Below, piece after piece: positions 41,680 through 51,136 of a stretch of 64,000 nucleotides of DNA; within the stretch, counting starts at the first letter, position 1, and every line of letters starts with the position of its first letter. A model generated the notes under the pieces. The model was not told where the DNA came from. It was given only the letters and a program-made list of their open reading frames with translations, and made no database searches. This DNA comes from Oscillospiraceae bacterium (GTDB taxonomy: Bacteria > Bacillota > Clostridia > Oscillospirales > UBA929). The DNA lies in assembly GCA_009782215.1 (NCBI GenBank), contig WRKO01000003.1, positions 1 through 64,000 of the forward strand, in the 5' to 3' direction. The position numbers and the translations under genes were made by a program.

Positions 41680-41723
41680 TCAAGCATAATTTACGTTGAC
41701 TTGCTAACGTAAATTATGCTTGA
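41680..41723. repeat. Long perfect inverted repeat before the HD-GYP sensor gene
   Basis: TCAAGCATAATTTACGTT (41680-41697) and AACGTAAATTATGCTTGA (41706-41723) pair over 18 bases around an 8-base loop. GTTTAC (41666-41671) and GTAAAC (41731-41736) extend the symmetry outside. The right arm meets the -35 box of the next promoter. Confidence 0.85.
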
Positions 41724-41748
41724 AAAAAAGTAAACGCTCTGATAGTAT
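41720..41748 (+). promoter_or_regulatory. Promoter for the beta-propeller HD-GYP gene
   Basis: TTGAAA (41720-41725), 17-base spacer, TAGTAT (41743-41748), 75 bases before the ATG. The -35 box overlaps the last bases of the 18-base inverted repeat. Confidence 0.55.
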
Positions 41749-41823
41749 TAATAAGTATGGCTGTTTGAATCCATATTTCAGGATATTATTGGTTATTTAT
41801 GGGTAAAAAGGAGAATTTACGCT

Positions 41824-44796
41824 ATGAAACGACGTCTTTCTTTTTTTACGGCCGCGGCATTGCTGTGGCTGTGCGTTCTGCCGGTACTCGGCTCGGACGA
41901 GCCGGAGGCGGAGCGCCGCGACGGGTATGCCGCGCGTTTTCTCGCCAATTACGCCGTGACCATGTACAATACGAGCTACAATAATTTCCCCAGCGACGAG
42001 GCCAACGCCGTCGTCCAGACCCGGGACGGCTATATGTGGTTTGGCGGATACAACGGGCTGTACCGTTACGACGGCGCGAGGTTTACCGTATGGGACGCCG
42101 TTTCTCCGAACGGCTTCGGCAGCTCCAACATCCGCGTGCTGTATGAGGATTCAAGCGGCGTCCTCTGGATTGGCACCAATGACAAGGGGCTTGTCGCCTA
42201 TGAAAACGGGGCGTTCACGGTGTACAGCCGGACGCACGGTCTGCCGTCCAACACCATCAGGGCCATCGCGGAGGACGGGGCCGGCAGGATATGGTGCGGC
42301 ACGCCGGAGGGGCTGTTTACCATAGACCGTGACGGAACTGTTTCGGAGATGCCCGCGGCAACCTCCGAGCAGCCCGCCGTGGTGTCCCTCTGCGTTGACG
42401 CGAACGGCCATGTTTACGCCGTTCTGAACAGCGGAGAGCTGTATGTGGTTACAAGCGACGGGCAAACGGTGCGGTATCCCCATGAGGAGCCGGTCTATTC
42501 CGTCGGCAGCGTGTCGGGCGGCCGCGTCGTCGCGGGGACGAGAAGCGGGGAGGCACTGATTCTGCAATTTGACGGCGGCGCGTTTACCCGCTCGGACATC
42601 ATCGCGACGCCGCTTGCCAACATCGACGCCGTTTATGAAGACTCGCGCGGCTATGTCTGGCTGCCCGCGGAAAACGGGATTGGCTTTTTGGATACGGAGG
42701 AGCGATACCGCAACGTCGGCAATCCCGGCGGGGCGGGGTTTTACAGCGGCATTTGGGAGGACTATCAAAACGGCTATTGGATTACCGGCACCAGAAGCGG
42801 GGCCGTGAATCTGTCGGTCAGCGCGTTCACCAGCGTCAACGCGCTGATGGATATCGAAACCGGCACGGTGAACGCGGTCGTATTGCATGACGGGCATACA
42901 TACATCGGCACAAACAGCGGGCTGATGATATTCGACGCCCACGGCAGACCGGCGCACAGAGGCTTTGCGGAGATATTCGACACGCGGGTACGCGGGATTT
43001 TCCCGGACAGCCGGGGACATATATGGATTTGCACATACTCGGAGCTTGGGGTGGTGCGCTACACGCCGGAGACCGGCGCGTATATCAGCCTGACGCCTGA
43101 GGACGGCATGGCGACCGAAAGGACGCGCCTGATACAGGAGCTTCCGAACGGCGTGACAGCCGTGGGGACGGCAAGCGGCGTGAACTTTATCAAGGACGAC
43201 AAGGTCGTTTCCGCCGGAGAGGCGTTTGAAACGGACGCCGCCATCGAGCTGCCGGACATTATGGTTTTGTCTATGGAGGTGTCCGCCGACGGGACGCTGT
43301 ATCTCGGCACAGACGGCAACGGCGTATACGCCGTCAACAAAAACGGCACGACCCGTTACCGGGAGGAGGACGGCCTTACCGGGGGCGTGGTTCTGCGGAT
43401 GCGGGCAAACCCGAAGGAAAACGGCGTGTGGGTGGGCGCCGCGCCCGGTTTATGCTATATCGGCGGCGACGGCTTGGTGACCGTCATCGAAAAAGTCCCG
43501 CCGTATACCTTTTTGGATATCCTGCAATATGAGGACGACCTGCTTCTGCTCACCTCCGGGATGATTATCCGCACCGGCGCGGACGCGCTGCTCGACCCCG
43601 CCGCGCCGTTTGTGTTCACGTCCGCGGGCCGGTCGTCCGGTCTCACCGCCTCCATCAACGCCAACGCGTGGAATCTGATTACCGGGGAGGGCGACCTTTA
43701 TTTCTGCACCGACAGAGGGGTCAGCGTTTTCAGCCTTGAGCGGCACGCCTCGCCGTTCATCCCCTTCGCGGGCGTCGCCCGGATTGAGGTGGACGGCGAG
43801 GAGCAAACGGCCTTTTCGGAGGGAATCAAAATCCCCCGCGGCGCTTACCGCCTGACCGCCGAGCTGTCCTTCCTGTCCTTCGGGCTGACGGGCAGCGCGT
43901 CCCTGCGCTATATGCTGATTGGACAGGATAAGGAGCCGGTCGCCCTGACGCAGGCCGACAACCTTGAAATATCCTACACCAACCTGCGCGGCGGGGATTA
44001 CACGCTGCGGGTATGGACGGAGGATTCCGCCGGGAATATCGGCAACAGCATCGACATCGGCTTGCAAAAGGAGCTGCGTTTCTTTGAGCGGGTCTATGTA
44101 TGGGTGATTGCAGCCGTCCTTGCCGCGGCGCTGATTACGCTGACCGCCGCCGTCATTATCCGTTACAGGACGCGCCGGCTTTATAAGAGACAGCAGGAAT
44201 ACCGCACCATCCTTTCGCAGGCGCTGACCGCCGTCACCAACGCGATAGACGCGAAGGACTCCTATACGAGCGGGCATTCATCGCGGGTCGCGGTGTATTC
44301 GGCCGAAATCGCGCGGCGGATGGGTATGGACAGGGAGTTTGCCGAAAACCTCTATTATATAGGTCTTTTGCATGATGTGGGTAAAATCGGCATCCCGAAC
44401 GAGATTATCAACAAGCCCGCGGCGCTCACGGATGAGGAATATGCCACCATGAAGCGGCATCCCGACATCGGGCATGAGATCCTCAAGGAAATCACCTCCA
44501 TCCGAAACCTGACCGCGGGGACGACCGAGCATCACGAACGCTGGGACGGGGCAGGCTATAACAAAGGCATCCGCGGAGACGGCATCTCGCTGGAGGGGCG
44601 CATCATCTCCGCCGCGGACGCTTACGACGCCATGTCTACCGACCGCTCCTACCGCAAGGGGCTTGCCAAGGAGCGTATCCTTGAGGAATTCAAGCGATGC
44701 AGGGGCAGCCAGTTTGACCCCGAAATCGCGGACGTCGTGATTGACATGATTGAGCGGGACGCTTTCGGCGGCATCGCCTTGGAGGAGATTATTTGA
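41824..44796 (+). CDS. Beta-propeller sensor with HD-GYP output (cyclic-di-GMP phosphodiesterase)
   Basis: 990 residues with AAAGGAG upstream and a signal peptide (LSFFTAAALLWLCVLPVLGS). Residues about 40-640 are Reg_prop repeats (DGYMWFGGYNGLYRYDG, GVLWIGTNDKGLVAY, GRIWCGTPEGLF and more), forming two propeller-like blades sets as in hybrid two-component sensors. A Y_Y_Y domain follows, then one membrane span (about 757-778, VYVWVIAAVLAAALITLTAA). The cytoplasmic part has HD-GYP motifs: HSSRVAVYSAEIA, LLHDVGKIGIP, HHERWDGAGYN and SAADAYDAM. Normally such propeller sensors end in a histidine kinase; an HD-GYP domain instead would link extracellular sensing directly to c-di-GMP breakdown. Confidence 0.88.
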   Translation: MKRRLSFFTAAALLWLCVLPVLGSDEPEAERRDGYAARFLANYAVTMYNTSYNNFPSDEANAVVQTRDGYMWFGGYNGLYRYDGARFTVWDAVSPNGFGSSNIRVLYEDSSGVLWIGTNDKGLVAYENGAFTVYSRTHGLPSNTIRAIAEDGAGRIWCGTPEGLFTIDRDGTVSEMPAATSEQPAVVSLCVDANGHVYAVLNSGELYVVTSDGQTVRYPHEEPVYSVGSVSGGRVVAGTRSGEALILQFDGGAFTRSDIIATPLANIDAVYEDSRGYVWLPAENGIGFLDTEERYRNVGNPGGAGFYSGIWEDYQNGYWITGTRSGAVNLSVSAFTSVNALMDIETGTVNAVVLHDGHTYIGTNSGLMIFDAHGRPAHRGFAEIFDTRVRGIFPDSRGHIWICTYSELGVVRYTPETGAYISLTPEDGMATERTRLIQELPNGVTAVGTASGVNFIKDDKVVSAGEAFETDAAIELPDIMVLSMEVSADGTLYLGTDGNGVYAVNKNGTTRYREEDGLTGGVVLRMRANPKENGVWVGAAPGLCYIGGDGLVTVIEKVPPYTFLDILQYEDDLLLLTSGMIIRTGADALLDPAAPFVFTSAGRSSGLTASINANAWNLITGEGDLYFCTDRGVSVFSLERHASPFIPFAGVARIEVDGEEQTAFSEGIKIPRGAYRLTAELSFLSFGLTGSASLRYMLIGQDKEPVALTQADNLEISYTNLRGGDYTLRVWTEDSAGNIGNSIDIGLQKELRFFERVYVWVIAAVLAAALITLTAAVIIRYRTRRLYKRQQEYRTILSQALTAVTNAIDAKDSYTSGHSSRVAVYSAEIARRMGMDREFAENLYYIGLLHDVGKIGIPNEIINKPAALTDEEYATMKRHPDIGHEILKEITSIRNLTAGTTEHHERWDGAGYNKGIRGDGISLEGRIISAADAYDAMSTDRSYRKGLAKERILEEFKRCRGSQFDPEIADVVIDMIERDAFGGIALEEII

Positions 44797-44829
44797 TATG
44801 TTTCACTTGACAATCGGGGAAATCGGCGC

Positions 44830-46968
44830 TTATGGAGATGGCTTGAACCGCTTCAGCCGCAGCGCGTTTGTCAATACAGAAATCGAGCTGAGGCCCATCG
44901 CGGCGGCGGCCAGCATGGGGTTGAGCAGCGGCCCGCCGAAGATGTGCAGCACGCCCGCCGCGACCGGAATCAGCGTCGCGTTGTAAAGAAACGCCCAAAA
45001 CAGATTCTGCTTGATGTTGGTCATCGTTTTCTTGCTGAGCCGGATGGCCGCGGGTACGTCCGTCAGGTCGGAGCGCATCAGCACAATGCCGGCGGACTCG
45101 ATGGCGACGTCGGTGCCGGAGCCGACGGCAATGCCGATATCGGCCTGCGTCAAGGCGGGCGCGTCATTGATGCCGTCGCCGACCATCGCGACCTTCCGCC
45201 CCCCTCTTTGCAGCTTCCGCACCTCACCGGCCTTGTCCTGAGGGAGAACCTCGGCCAAAACCCTGTCGATACCGACCTGCCTTGCGATATCGTTTGCCGT
45301 TTGCAGGCTGTCGCCGGTCATCATAATGACCTCGACGCCCATTTCCTTGAGGCGGGCAACCGCCGCCCCGCTGCTCGGCTTGGGCCTGTCCGAAACCTCC
45401 ACCCGCCCGATATAGACGCCGTCGGCGTACACGCGGACGCCCCTCTTGATTTCAACCTTTTTCCCGCCGATAACGCCCTCCACGCCCTGCCCGACAATGG
45501 CCCTGAAGTCTTTGACCTCCAGAAGCCCGCCCTTGTAATGCCCGCAGATTGCCTTGGCAATCGGATGCTCGGAATACCTCTCCAGAGAGGCGGCAAGCTG
45601 CAGCACATCTCCCTCGACCGACACCACCTCCGGTTTGCCCTCGGTGACCGTGCCGGTTTTATCGAGGACGACGGTATCGACCTTATGCGCGATTTCAAGA
45701 GCTTCGCCGCTTTTAATCAATATCCCGTTTTCCGCGCCCTTGCCCGTGCCGACCATAACGGCGGTGGGCGTGGCCAACCCGAGGGCGCAGGGGCAGGCGA
45801 TGACCAGCACGGCGACAAACGCGGTCAAGGCAAACTCAATATCCCCGGCGGCGGCAAACCAAGCGGCGCCCGCCGCGACGGCAATCAGGCAGACAATCGG
45901 CACGAAATACGCGGAGACTTTATCGCCGATGGCGGCAATGGGCGCTTTGGAGCCCTGAGCGGCCTCCACCAGCTTGATAATCTGCGCGAACGCCGTGCCG
46001 CTCCCCACCTTATCCGCGCGGAAACGGAACGCGCCGGTGGTGTTGAGGGTGGCCGCGCAAACCGTCGAACCCTCCGTTTTGTCCACCGGCATACTCTCTC
46101 CGGTCAGCATGGATTCGTCCACGGCGGAATGGCCTTCCGTCACCGTGCCGTCCACGGGAATCTTCGCGCCGGGCTTTACCGCGATGATATCGCCGACGTT
46201 CACCTCGTCGATGGGGATTTCCCTTTCTTCGCCGTCTTGGACGACAATCGCGGTTTTCGGCGCAAGGCCCAGCAGCTTTTTCAGAGCCTCGCTCGTTTTG
46301 CCCTTTGTGACGGCCTCCAGTGTTTTGCCGAGCAGAATCAGCGTGACGATTACGCCGGCCGTCTCATAGTAGAGCATATCCGCCGCGTGGTGATGACCCC
46401 GCAGAATCAGCACCGTATTATATACGCTGTAGCCCATCGCGGCCGTCGTCCCGAGGGCAATCAGAGAGTCCATATTCGGGCTGCGCCGCCAGAGCGCCCT
46501 GAAGCCGACGGTGTAAAACGTGTGTCCCGCGGCGACAATGGGAACCGTCAGAGCAAGCTGAACCAGCGCATACGCCAGCGGATGGCGCATCATATCCAAC
46601 GCTTGGGGGAACGGCAGCGCGACGACGGTCACCATCGGCGCCATTGAGAGGTAGAAAAGCGGAACGCACAGCGCGGCGGCTATGATAAATTTTACCCGCA
46701 GGTTTTGGATTTCTTTTTCTTTCCGGGCTTTGTCCGCGTCCGCGGCGCTTGATTCGGCGTCCGCCGAAGCCTTATAGCCGAGTTTTTCAACGGCCGCCTG
46801 AATCGCCGGCGCGCTCAGTTTCTTCGGGTCATAGGTAACGAAGGCTTTTTCCGACGCGAGGTTGACCGACGCGCTTTCCACCCCGTCCGTTTTTTGCAGT
46901 GCCCTTTCAACCCTCGCGGCGCAGGCGGCGCAGGACATCCCTTGGATGCTGAGAGCCAGTTTTTCCAC
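44830..46968 (-). CDS. copA: Copper-translocating P-type ATPase
   Basis: 712 residues from GTG at 46968 with AAGGAGGTG upstream. One heavy-metal-binding domain with Cys13-x-x-Cys16 ([11 protein letters not shown]) lies at the N-terminus. The ion path shows the CPC motif at about 392-394 ([13 protein letters not shown]), phosphorylation Asp436 in DKTGT, the SEHPIAKA motif and GDGINDAP. The C-terminal [15 protein letters not shown] and [16 protein letters not shown] match Cu(+) pumps. It exports copper. No CsoR or copper chaperone gene is beside it, so regulation is not visible here. Confidence 0.94.
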   Translation of the reverse strand: MEKLALSIQGMSCAACAARVERALQKTDGVESASVNLASEKAFVTYDPKKLSAPAIQAAVEKLGYKASADAESSAADADKARKEKEIQNLRVKFIIAAALCVPLFYLSMAPMVTVVALPFPQALDMMRHPLAYALVQLALTVPIVAAGHTFYTVGFRALWRRSPNMDSLIALGTTAAMGYSVYNTVLILRGHHHAADMLYYETAGVIVTLILLGKTLEAVTKGKTSEALKKLLGLAPKTAIVVQDGEEREIPIDEVNVGDIIAVKPGAKIPVDGTVTEGHSAVDESMLTGESMPVDKTEGSTVCAATLNTTGAFRFRADKVGSGTAFAQIIKLVEAAQGSKAPIAAIGDKVSAYFVPIVCLIAVAAGAAWFAAAGDIEFALTAFVAVLVIACPCALGLATPTAVMVGTGKGAENGILIKSGEALEIAHKVDTVVLDKTGTVTEGKPEVVSVEGDVLQLAASLERYSEHPIAKAICGHYKGGLLEVKDFRAIVGQGVEGVIGGKKVEIKRGVRVYADGVYIGRVEVSDRPKPSSGAAVARLKEMGVEVIMMTGDSLQTANDIARQVGIDRVLAEVLPQDKAGEVRKLQRGGRKVAMVGDGINDAPALTQADIGIAVGSGTDVAIESAGIVLMRSDLTDVPAAIRLSKKTMTNIKQNLFWAFLYNATLIPVAAGVLHIFGGPLLNPMLAAAAMGLSSISVLTNALRLKRFKPSP

Positions 46969-47229
46969 GCGATGACACCTCCTTGAAATTTTCAACCGTC
47001 AAGCGGCTTTCCGCAAACGGCAGGCGGGAACGGGCCGAAGACGTCCTCCGCTCCATGATACATCCCTTCGGCGCGCTTGTCTACAACATATTCTGTTTTC
47101 TCTTTTCTCCATGCCGCCAGACCCGTTTTCCCGCAGGGGATTTAGGTTTTCGCGGGGCGAATCCGCGGCCCGAATCGGGCAGTACAATAATTGGAAAATC
47201 GCAAACAGCGCGAAAAATGAAAAAAGCTG
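46969..47229. other. Divergent intergenic region, copA to the peptide ABC operon
   Basis: About 260 bases without a supported gene. It has no clear CueR- or CsoR-like operator. The only clear signal is the promoter that follows at 47230-47258. Confidence 0.5.
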
Positions 47230-47258
47230 TTGACATTCTAGGAAATATAAAGTATGAT
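47230..47258 (+). promoter_or_regulatory. Sigma-A promoter of the peptide ABC operon
   Basis: TTGACA (47230-47235), 17-base spacer, TATGAT (47253-47258), 31 bases before the ATG of the first ATPase gene. Confidence 0.8.
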
Positions 47259-47288
47259 TGTATGATAAATCAGATAGGAGAGGTTTCC

Positions 47289-48305
47289 ATGAGCGGGAAC
47301 ATTTTGGAAATAAAAAATCTTGTCACCTCGTTCCGCATCAGGGGCGACTATTATGCCGCCGTGGACGGTGTGTCGCTTGAGATTAAGCCCAACGAGGTGT
47401 TCGCCATCGTCGGTGAATCGGGGTGCGGCAAAAGCGCTCTGGCTTTGTCTATCCTGCGCCTGCACAAGGGCTTTTACACCAAAGTGGAAGGCAGCATCTT
47501 CTTCAAGGGGCGCGACCTTCTTTCCCTTCGCGACGACGAGCTGAACGACGTTAGGGGCAAGGAAATCGGCATGATTTTCCAAGACCCTCTCACCGCGCTC
47601 AACCCCTTGATGAAAATCGGCGCGCAGATTGAGGAAAGCCTTACCATCCATACCGACTACACCGCGGCGCAGAGGGCAGAACGGACTCTTGAGCTGCTCA
47701 ACAGCGTGGGGATGCCCCGCCCGGGACTTGTTTACGGGCAATATCCGCATGAGCTTTCGGGCGGCATGAGACAGCGCGCCATGATTGCCATCGCGTTGGT
47801 TTGCAAGCCCTCCGTCGTCATCGCCGACGAGCCGACCACCGCTCTGGACGTCACCATACAGGCACAGATTCTAGACCTTCTGCGGGACTTGCAGCGCCAA
47901 ACGCAGAGCGCGGTCATCCTGATTACGCACGACCTCAGCGTCGTGGCCGAAATGGCGCACCGCGTCGCCGTGATGTACGCCGGACAGATTGTCGAGCTGG
48001 CCGACGCGCGGGAGCTGTTCCACAACCCCAAGCACCCGTATACCCGCTCGCTGCTTGAAAGCAACCCGTCGTCGAGTTCCTCCGGCGAAGGGTTCCTCCA
48101 TGTCATTGAGGGCATGGTTCCCAACCTTGACAGGCTTCCCAGAAGCGGCTGCCGTTTCTCCCCGCGCATCCCGTGGATTCCCGACGACGCCCATGAAGCC
48201 GACCCGACCTACCGCACCGTCGCGCCCGGGCATCTCGTCTTATGTTCCTGCCATGAGCATTTCAGGTTCAGTGACGAAAGGGGGACGTCCCATGCCCTTG
48301 CTTGA
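47289..48305 (+). CDS. Oligopeptide ABC transporter ATPase (OppD/DppD type)
   Basis: 338 residues from ATG 47289 with AGGAGAGG upstream. ABC motifs: Walker A in VGESGCGKSALA, the Q-loop in GMIFQDPLTALNP, signature LSGGMRQRAMIAIAL, Walker B VVIADEPTTALD. The C-terminal Cys-containing SGCRFSPR is typical of the OppD-DppD pair. It energises peptide uptake together with the next ATPase. Overlaps the next gene by 14 bases. Confidence 0.92.
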   Translation: MSGNILEIKNLVTSFRIRGDYYAAVDGVSLEIKPNEVFAIVGESGCGKSALALSILRLHKGFYTKVEGSIFFKGRDLLSLRDDELNDVRGKEIGMIFQDPLTALNPLMKIGAQIEESLTIHTDYTAAQRAERTLELLNSVGMPRPGLVYGQYPHELSGGMRQRAMIAIALVCKPSVVIADEPTTALDVTIQAQILDLLRDLQRQTQSAVILITHDLSVVAEMAHRVAVMYAGQIVELADARELFHNPKHPYTRSLLESNPSSSSSGEGFLHVIEGMVPNLDRLPRSGCRFSPRIPWIPDDAHEADPTYRTVAPGHLVLCSCHEHFRFSDERGTSHALA

Positions 48306-49218
48306 GGTTAAGGATCTTAAAGTGTATTTCCCGATTAAGGGCGGGATACTGGCGCGCACCGTTGACCATGTAAAGGCTGTGGACGGGGTTTCTTTCATCA
48401 TCGAGCCGGGGCAGACCGTCGGTTTGATTGGCGAATCCGGTTCCGGCAAGAGCACCATCGGCAAATCGGTTGTGGGGCTGGCCAAGCTCTACGGCGGCAG
48501 CATCCTCTATAACGGAGAGGACATCACCAAATATATCGGCAAAAACCGCTCGTCCTACCGCAGGGGCGTTCAGATGATTTTTCAGGATGTCTATTCCTCC
48601 CTCGACCCCAAGCGGCGGGTGCTTGACCTCGTAGCCGAACCGCTGAGGAATTTTGAAAAGCTGACCCGCGCCGAGGAGCGCAAAAAGGTGGACGAATTGC
48701 TTGCCATCGTCGGGCTCGGCCCTGAGAACGCGATGAAATACCCTCATGAATTTTCCGGCGGACAGCGCCAGCGAATCGGCATCGCCCGCGCGGTGGCGCT
48801 GCGCCCCAAGCTGATTATCGCCGACGAGCCGGTCTCGGCCCTTGATTTATCCGTGCAGGCGCAGGTACTCAATTACCTCAAAATCATCCAGCAGGAATTC
48901 CGTCTGGCTTACTTATTCATCAGCCATGACCTCGGCGTTGTGCGGTTTATGTGCGACCACCTGCTGATTATGCACCGGGGCCGCTTTGTTGAGACCGGCA
49001 ACCGCCAAGACGTCTACGAAGACGCGCGGCACATCTACACCCGCCAGCTCATTGCCGCCATTCCCGACCCCGACCCCGACATGAAGGATGAAAAGAGGAC
49101 GCTCCGGGATCGGGTGGGCAAGGAATATGATGATTTGAAAGACAAGCACTACAGCGAGGATGGCCGCGTTTTCGATTTGAAAAAGCTGAGCGATACGCAC
49201 TGCGTGGCTTTACCGTAA
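48292..49218 (+). CDS. Oligopeptide ABC transporter ATPase (OppF/DppF type)
   Basis: 308 residues from ATG 48292. Walker A is LIGESGSGKSTIGK, Q-loop QMIFQDVYSSLDPK, signature FSGGQRQRIGIARAV, Walker B LIIADEPVSALD. The start MPLLEVKDLKVYFP with a long insert before the Walker A is the OppF pattern. Part of the D-F-B-C-A operon. Confidence 0.92.
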   Translation: MPLLEVKDLKVYFPIKGGILARTVDHVKAVDGVSFIIEPGQTVGLIGESGSGKSTIGKSVVGLAKLYGGSILYNGEDITKYIGKNRSSYRRGVQMIFQDVYSSLDPKRRVLDLVAEPLRNFEKLTRAEERKKVDELLAIVGLGPENAMKYPHEFSGGQRQRIGIARAVALRPKLIIADEPVSALDLSVQAQVLNYLKIIQQEFRLAYLFISHDLGVVRFMCDHLLIMHRGRFVETGNRQDVYEDARHIYTRQLIAAIPDPDPDMKDEKRTLRDRVGKEYDDLKDKHYSEDGRVFDLKKLSDTHCVALP

Positions 49219-49235
49219 GGAAGGAGGGACGCTCT

Positions 49236-50204
49236 ATGTGGAAAACCATTGTCCGCAGAATCCTGATACTGATACCGCAAATGTTTGTGCTGAGCGTATT
49301 CCTTTTTCTTCTCGCCGAGAGGATGCCGGGGGACGCGCTGACCGGGATGATTGACCCGACCACCACCAGACCGGAACGCCTTGAGGAGCTGCGGCATCAA
49401 TACGGGTTCTACGACCCTTGGCACGTCAAATACACCCGCTGGATAGGCAACGCCGTCCGGGGCGATTTCGGCAGGAGCTTTTACCACAAGCTTCCGGTTA
49501 CGCGCATCATCGCGGACAGGGCGGCCAACACATTCTGGCTCGGGTTGCTTACCGTTCTGCTGATTTATCTGATAGCCATCCCCTTGGGCATCACGTCGGG
49601 GAGGTTTCACGACAAACCGCCCGACCGCGCCATCTCTTTCTATTCCTATTTCGCTATGGCGACGCCCACGATTGTTTTGGCGCTCTTCTTAATCCCCCTG
49701 TTCGCTTTCCGGCTGGGCTGGTTTCCTTTCGGGGGAAGCGTTGACCCGCGCGCGTTCTCGCAGGGCGGCATCCATTATTTCCTCAGCAGACTGCATCATA
49801 TGCTTCTGCCCGCCATGACCGCCGCGCTTGTGTCAACCGCTTATATCATCCAATATCTGCGGAGCGAAATCGTTGACTACGAGCAGTCCGACTTTGTCAC
49901 CACCGCCCGATCCAAGGGGGTGCCGCAGCGTCAGATATATTCGCGGCATATCTTTCGCAACGCGCTGATTCCGGTGGCGTCCTTCGTGGGGTATTCCATC
50001 ACCGGCGTCCTCTCCGGCTCCGTCCTCTTGGAAACCATCTATTCCTATCCCGGGATGGGCGAGCTGTTCGTTTCATCCATCACTCTCCGCGACTACCCCG
50101 TGGCCAACGCGCTGATTCTGCTGTTTGCCGTGCTGGTCGTGACGGGGACGCTGCTCTCCGATATCATTCTGCGTATAGTTGACCCGCGGCTGAAAATAAA
50201 GTAG
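49236..50204 (+). CDS. Oligopeptide ABC transporter permease (DppB type)
   Basis: 322 residues from ATG 49236 with AAGGAGGG upstream. Six membrane segments; the N-terminal LILIPQMFVLSVFLFLLAERMPGD and the EAA loop (TTARSKGVPQRQIYSRHIFRNALIPV) with the family's later TGVLSGSVLLETIYSYPGMGEL are clear. This subunit forms half of the channel. Confidence 0.92.
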   Translation: MWKTIVRRILILIPQMFVLSVFLFLLAERMPGDALTGMIDPTTTRPERLEELRHQYGFYDPWHVKYTRWIGNAVRGDFGRSFYHKLPVTRIIADRAANTFWLGLLTVLLIYLIAIPLGITSGRFHDKPPDRAISFYSYFAMATPTIVLALFLIPLFAFRLGWFPFGGSVDPRAFSQGGIHYFLSRLHHMLLPAMTAALVSTAYIIQYLRSEIVDYEQSDFVTTARSKGVPQRQIYSRHIFRNALIPVASFVGYSITGVLSGSVLLETIYSYPGMGELFVSSITLRDYPVANALILLFAVLVVTGTLLSDIILRIVDPRLKIK

Positions 50205-50218
50205 GGAGGAGGGTTACG

Positions 50219-51124
50219 ATGACAGAGTTTTCCGAAATGACGCAAACGGCGGAATCCGGGCGGCCGCCCTCATTCTTCCGCATTTGCCGGCGCGAAATCT
50301 GGTCGGATAAATTCGCGTTCATTTCCCTTGTCTTTTTGGTCATACTGTTCCTGTATATCTTCATCGCCGCCTCTCAGGTGGACCCGGACGGCGTCGTCAG
50401 GGTCAATCTGCGGAAAATCAACGGTTCTCCCGAGCCGGGGCATCTCCTTGGTTTCGACCCCTCCGGCAGAGATATGTATACCCAGCTAATCGTGGGCGCG
50501 CGCAACTCCGTCAGCATCGCGGCCGGAATCGCCGCCATCTGCTGCATTTTCGGAACGCTTATCGGTTTGTTCGCCGGGTTTTTCGGCGGCTGGGTCGATA
50601 ACATCGTGATGAGGGTCGTTGACTTTTTCTCCATGCTGCCCATTTTGATGATTGTCATCGTGATTGTCTCCCTCATCCCGTCATACACCGTCATCACGCT
50701 TGTATGGGTTTTGGCTGCCTTTTACTGGATGTTTGACGCCCGCCTGACGCGGGCCAAAACCCTTCAGCAGAGCAACCTAGACTATGTGTCGGCCGCAAAG
50801 ACGCTGGGGACGCCCAACTGGAAGATTATGTTCACGCAGGTGCTTCCGAACATCGCTTCCATCGTCATCGTCAACCTCACCCTCAACCTCGCGGGGCTGA
50901 TGGGTGTGGAAACCGGGCTGACCTTCCTCGGCTTCGGCCTCCCCTTCAGCTCCCCCTCCCTAGGCGCCCATCTCGCGAACGCCCGCACCTTGGGGCCCCT
51001 TCTGATGACGAGATGGTGGATATGGTTACCGTCAGCATTGCTGATTGTAATAATGATGCTTTGCATTAATTTTATCGGCCAAGCTTTCAAGCGGGCCGCC
51101 GATGCAAGGCAACGAATCGGATAG
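50219..51124 (+). CDS. Oligopeptide ABC transporter permease (DppC type)
   Basis: 301 residues from ATG 50219 with AGGGAGGAGGG upstream. An N-terminal tail with one span (FAFISLVFLVILFLYIFIAAS) is followed by five more; GFDPSGRDMYTQLIVGARNS and the EAA loop VSAAKTLGTPNWKIMFTQVLPN mark the DppC family. It is the second half of the channel. Confidence 0.92.
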   Translation: MTEFSEMTQTAESGRPPSFFRICRREIWSDKFAFISLVFLVILFLYIFIAASQVDPDGVVRVNLRKINGSPEPGHLLGFDPSGRDMYTQLIVGARNSVSIAAGIAAICCIFGTLIGLFAGFFGGWVDNIVMRVVDFFSMLPILMIVIVIVSLIPSYTVITLVWVLAAFYWMFDARLTRAKTLQQSNLDYVSAAKTLGTPNWKIMFTQVLPNIASIVIVNLTLNLAGLMGVETGLTFLGFGLPFSSPSLGAHLANARTLGPLLMTRWWIWLPSALLIVIMMLCINFIGQAFKRAADARQRIG

Positions 51125-51136
51125 GAGGAAAAAAAG

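Noticed and set aside
44944-46647. 567-codon plus-strand open frame opposite copA
   Set aside because: Antisense to an unmistakable P-type ATPase; composition typical of a high-GC shadow frame.
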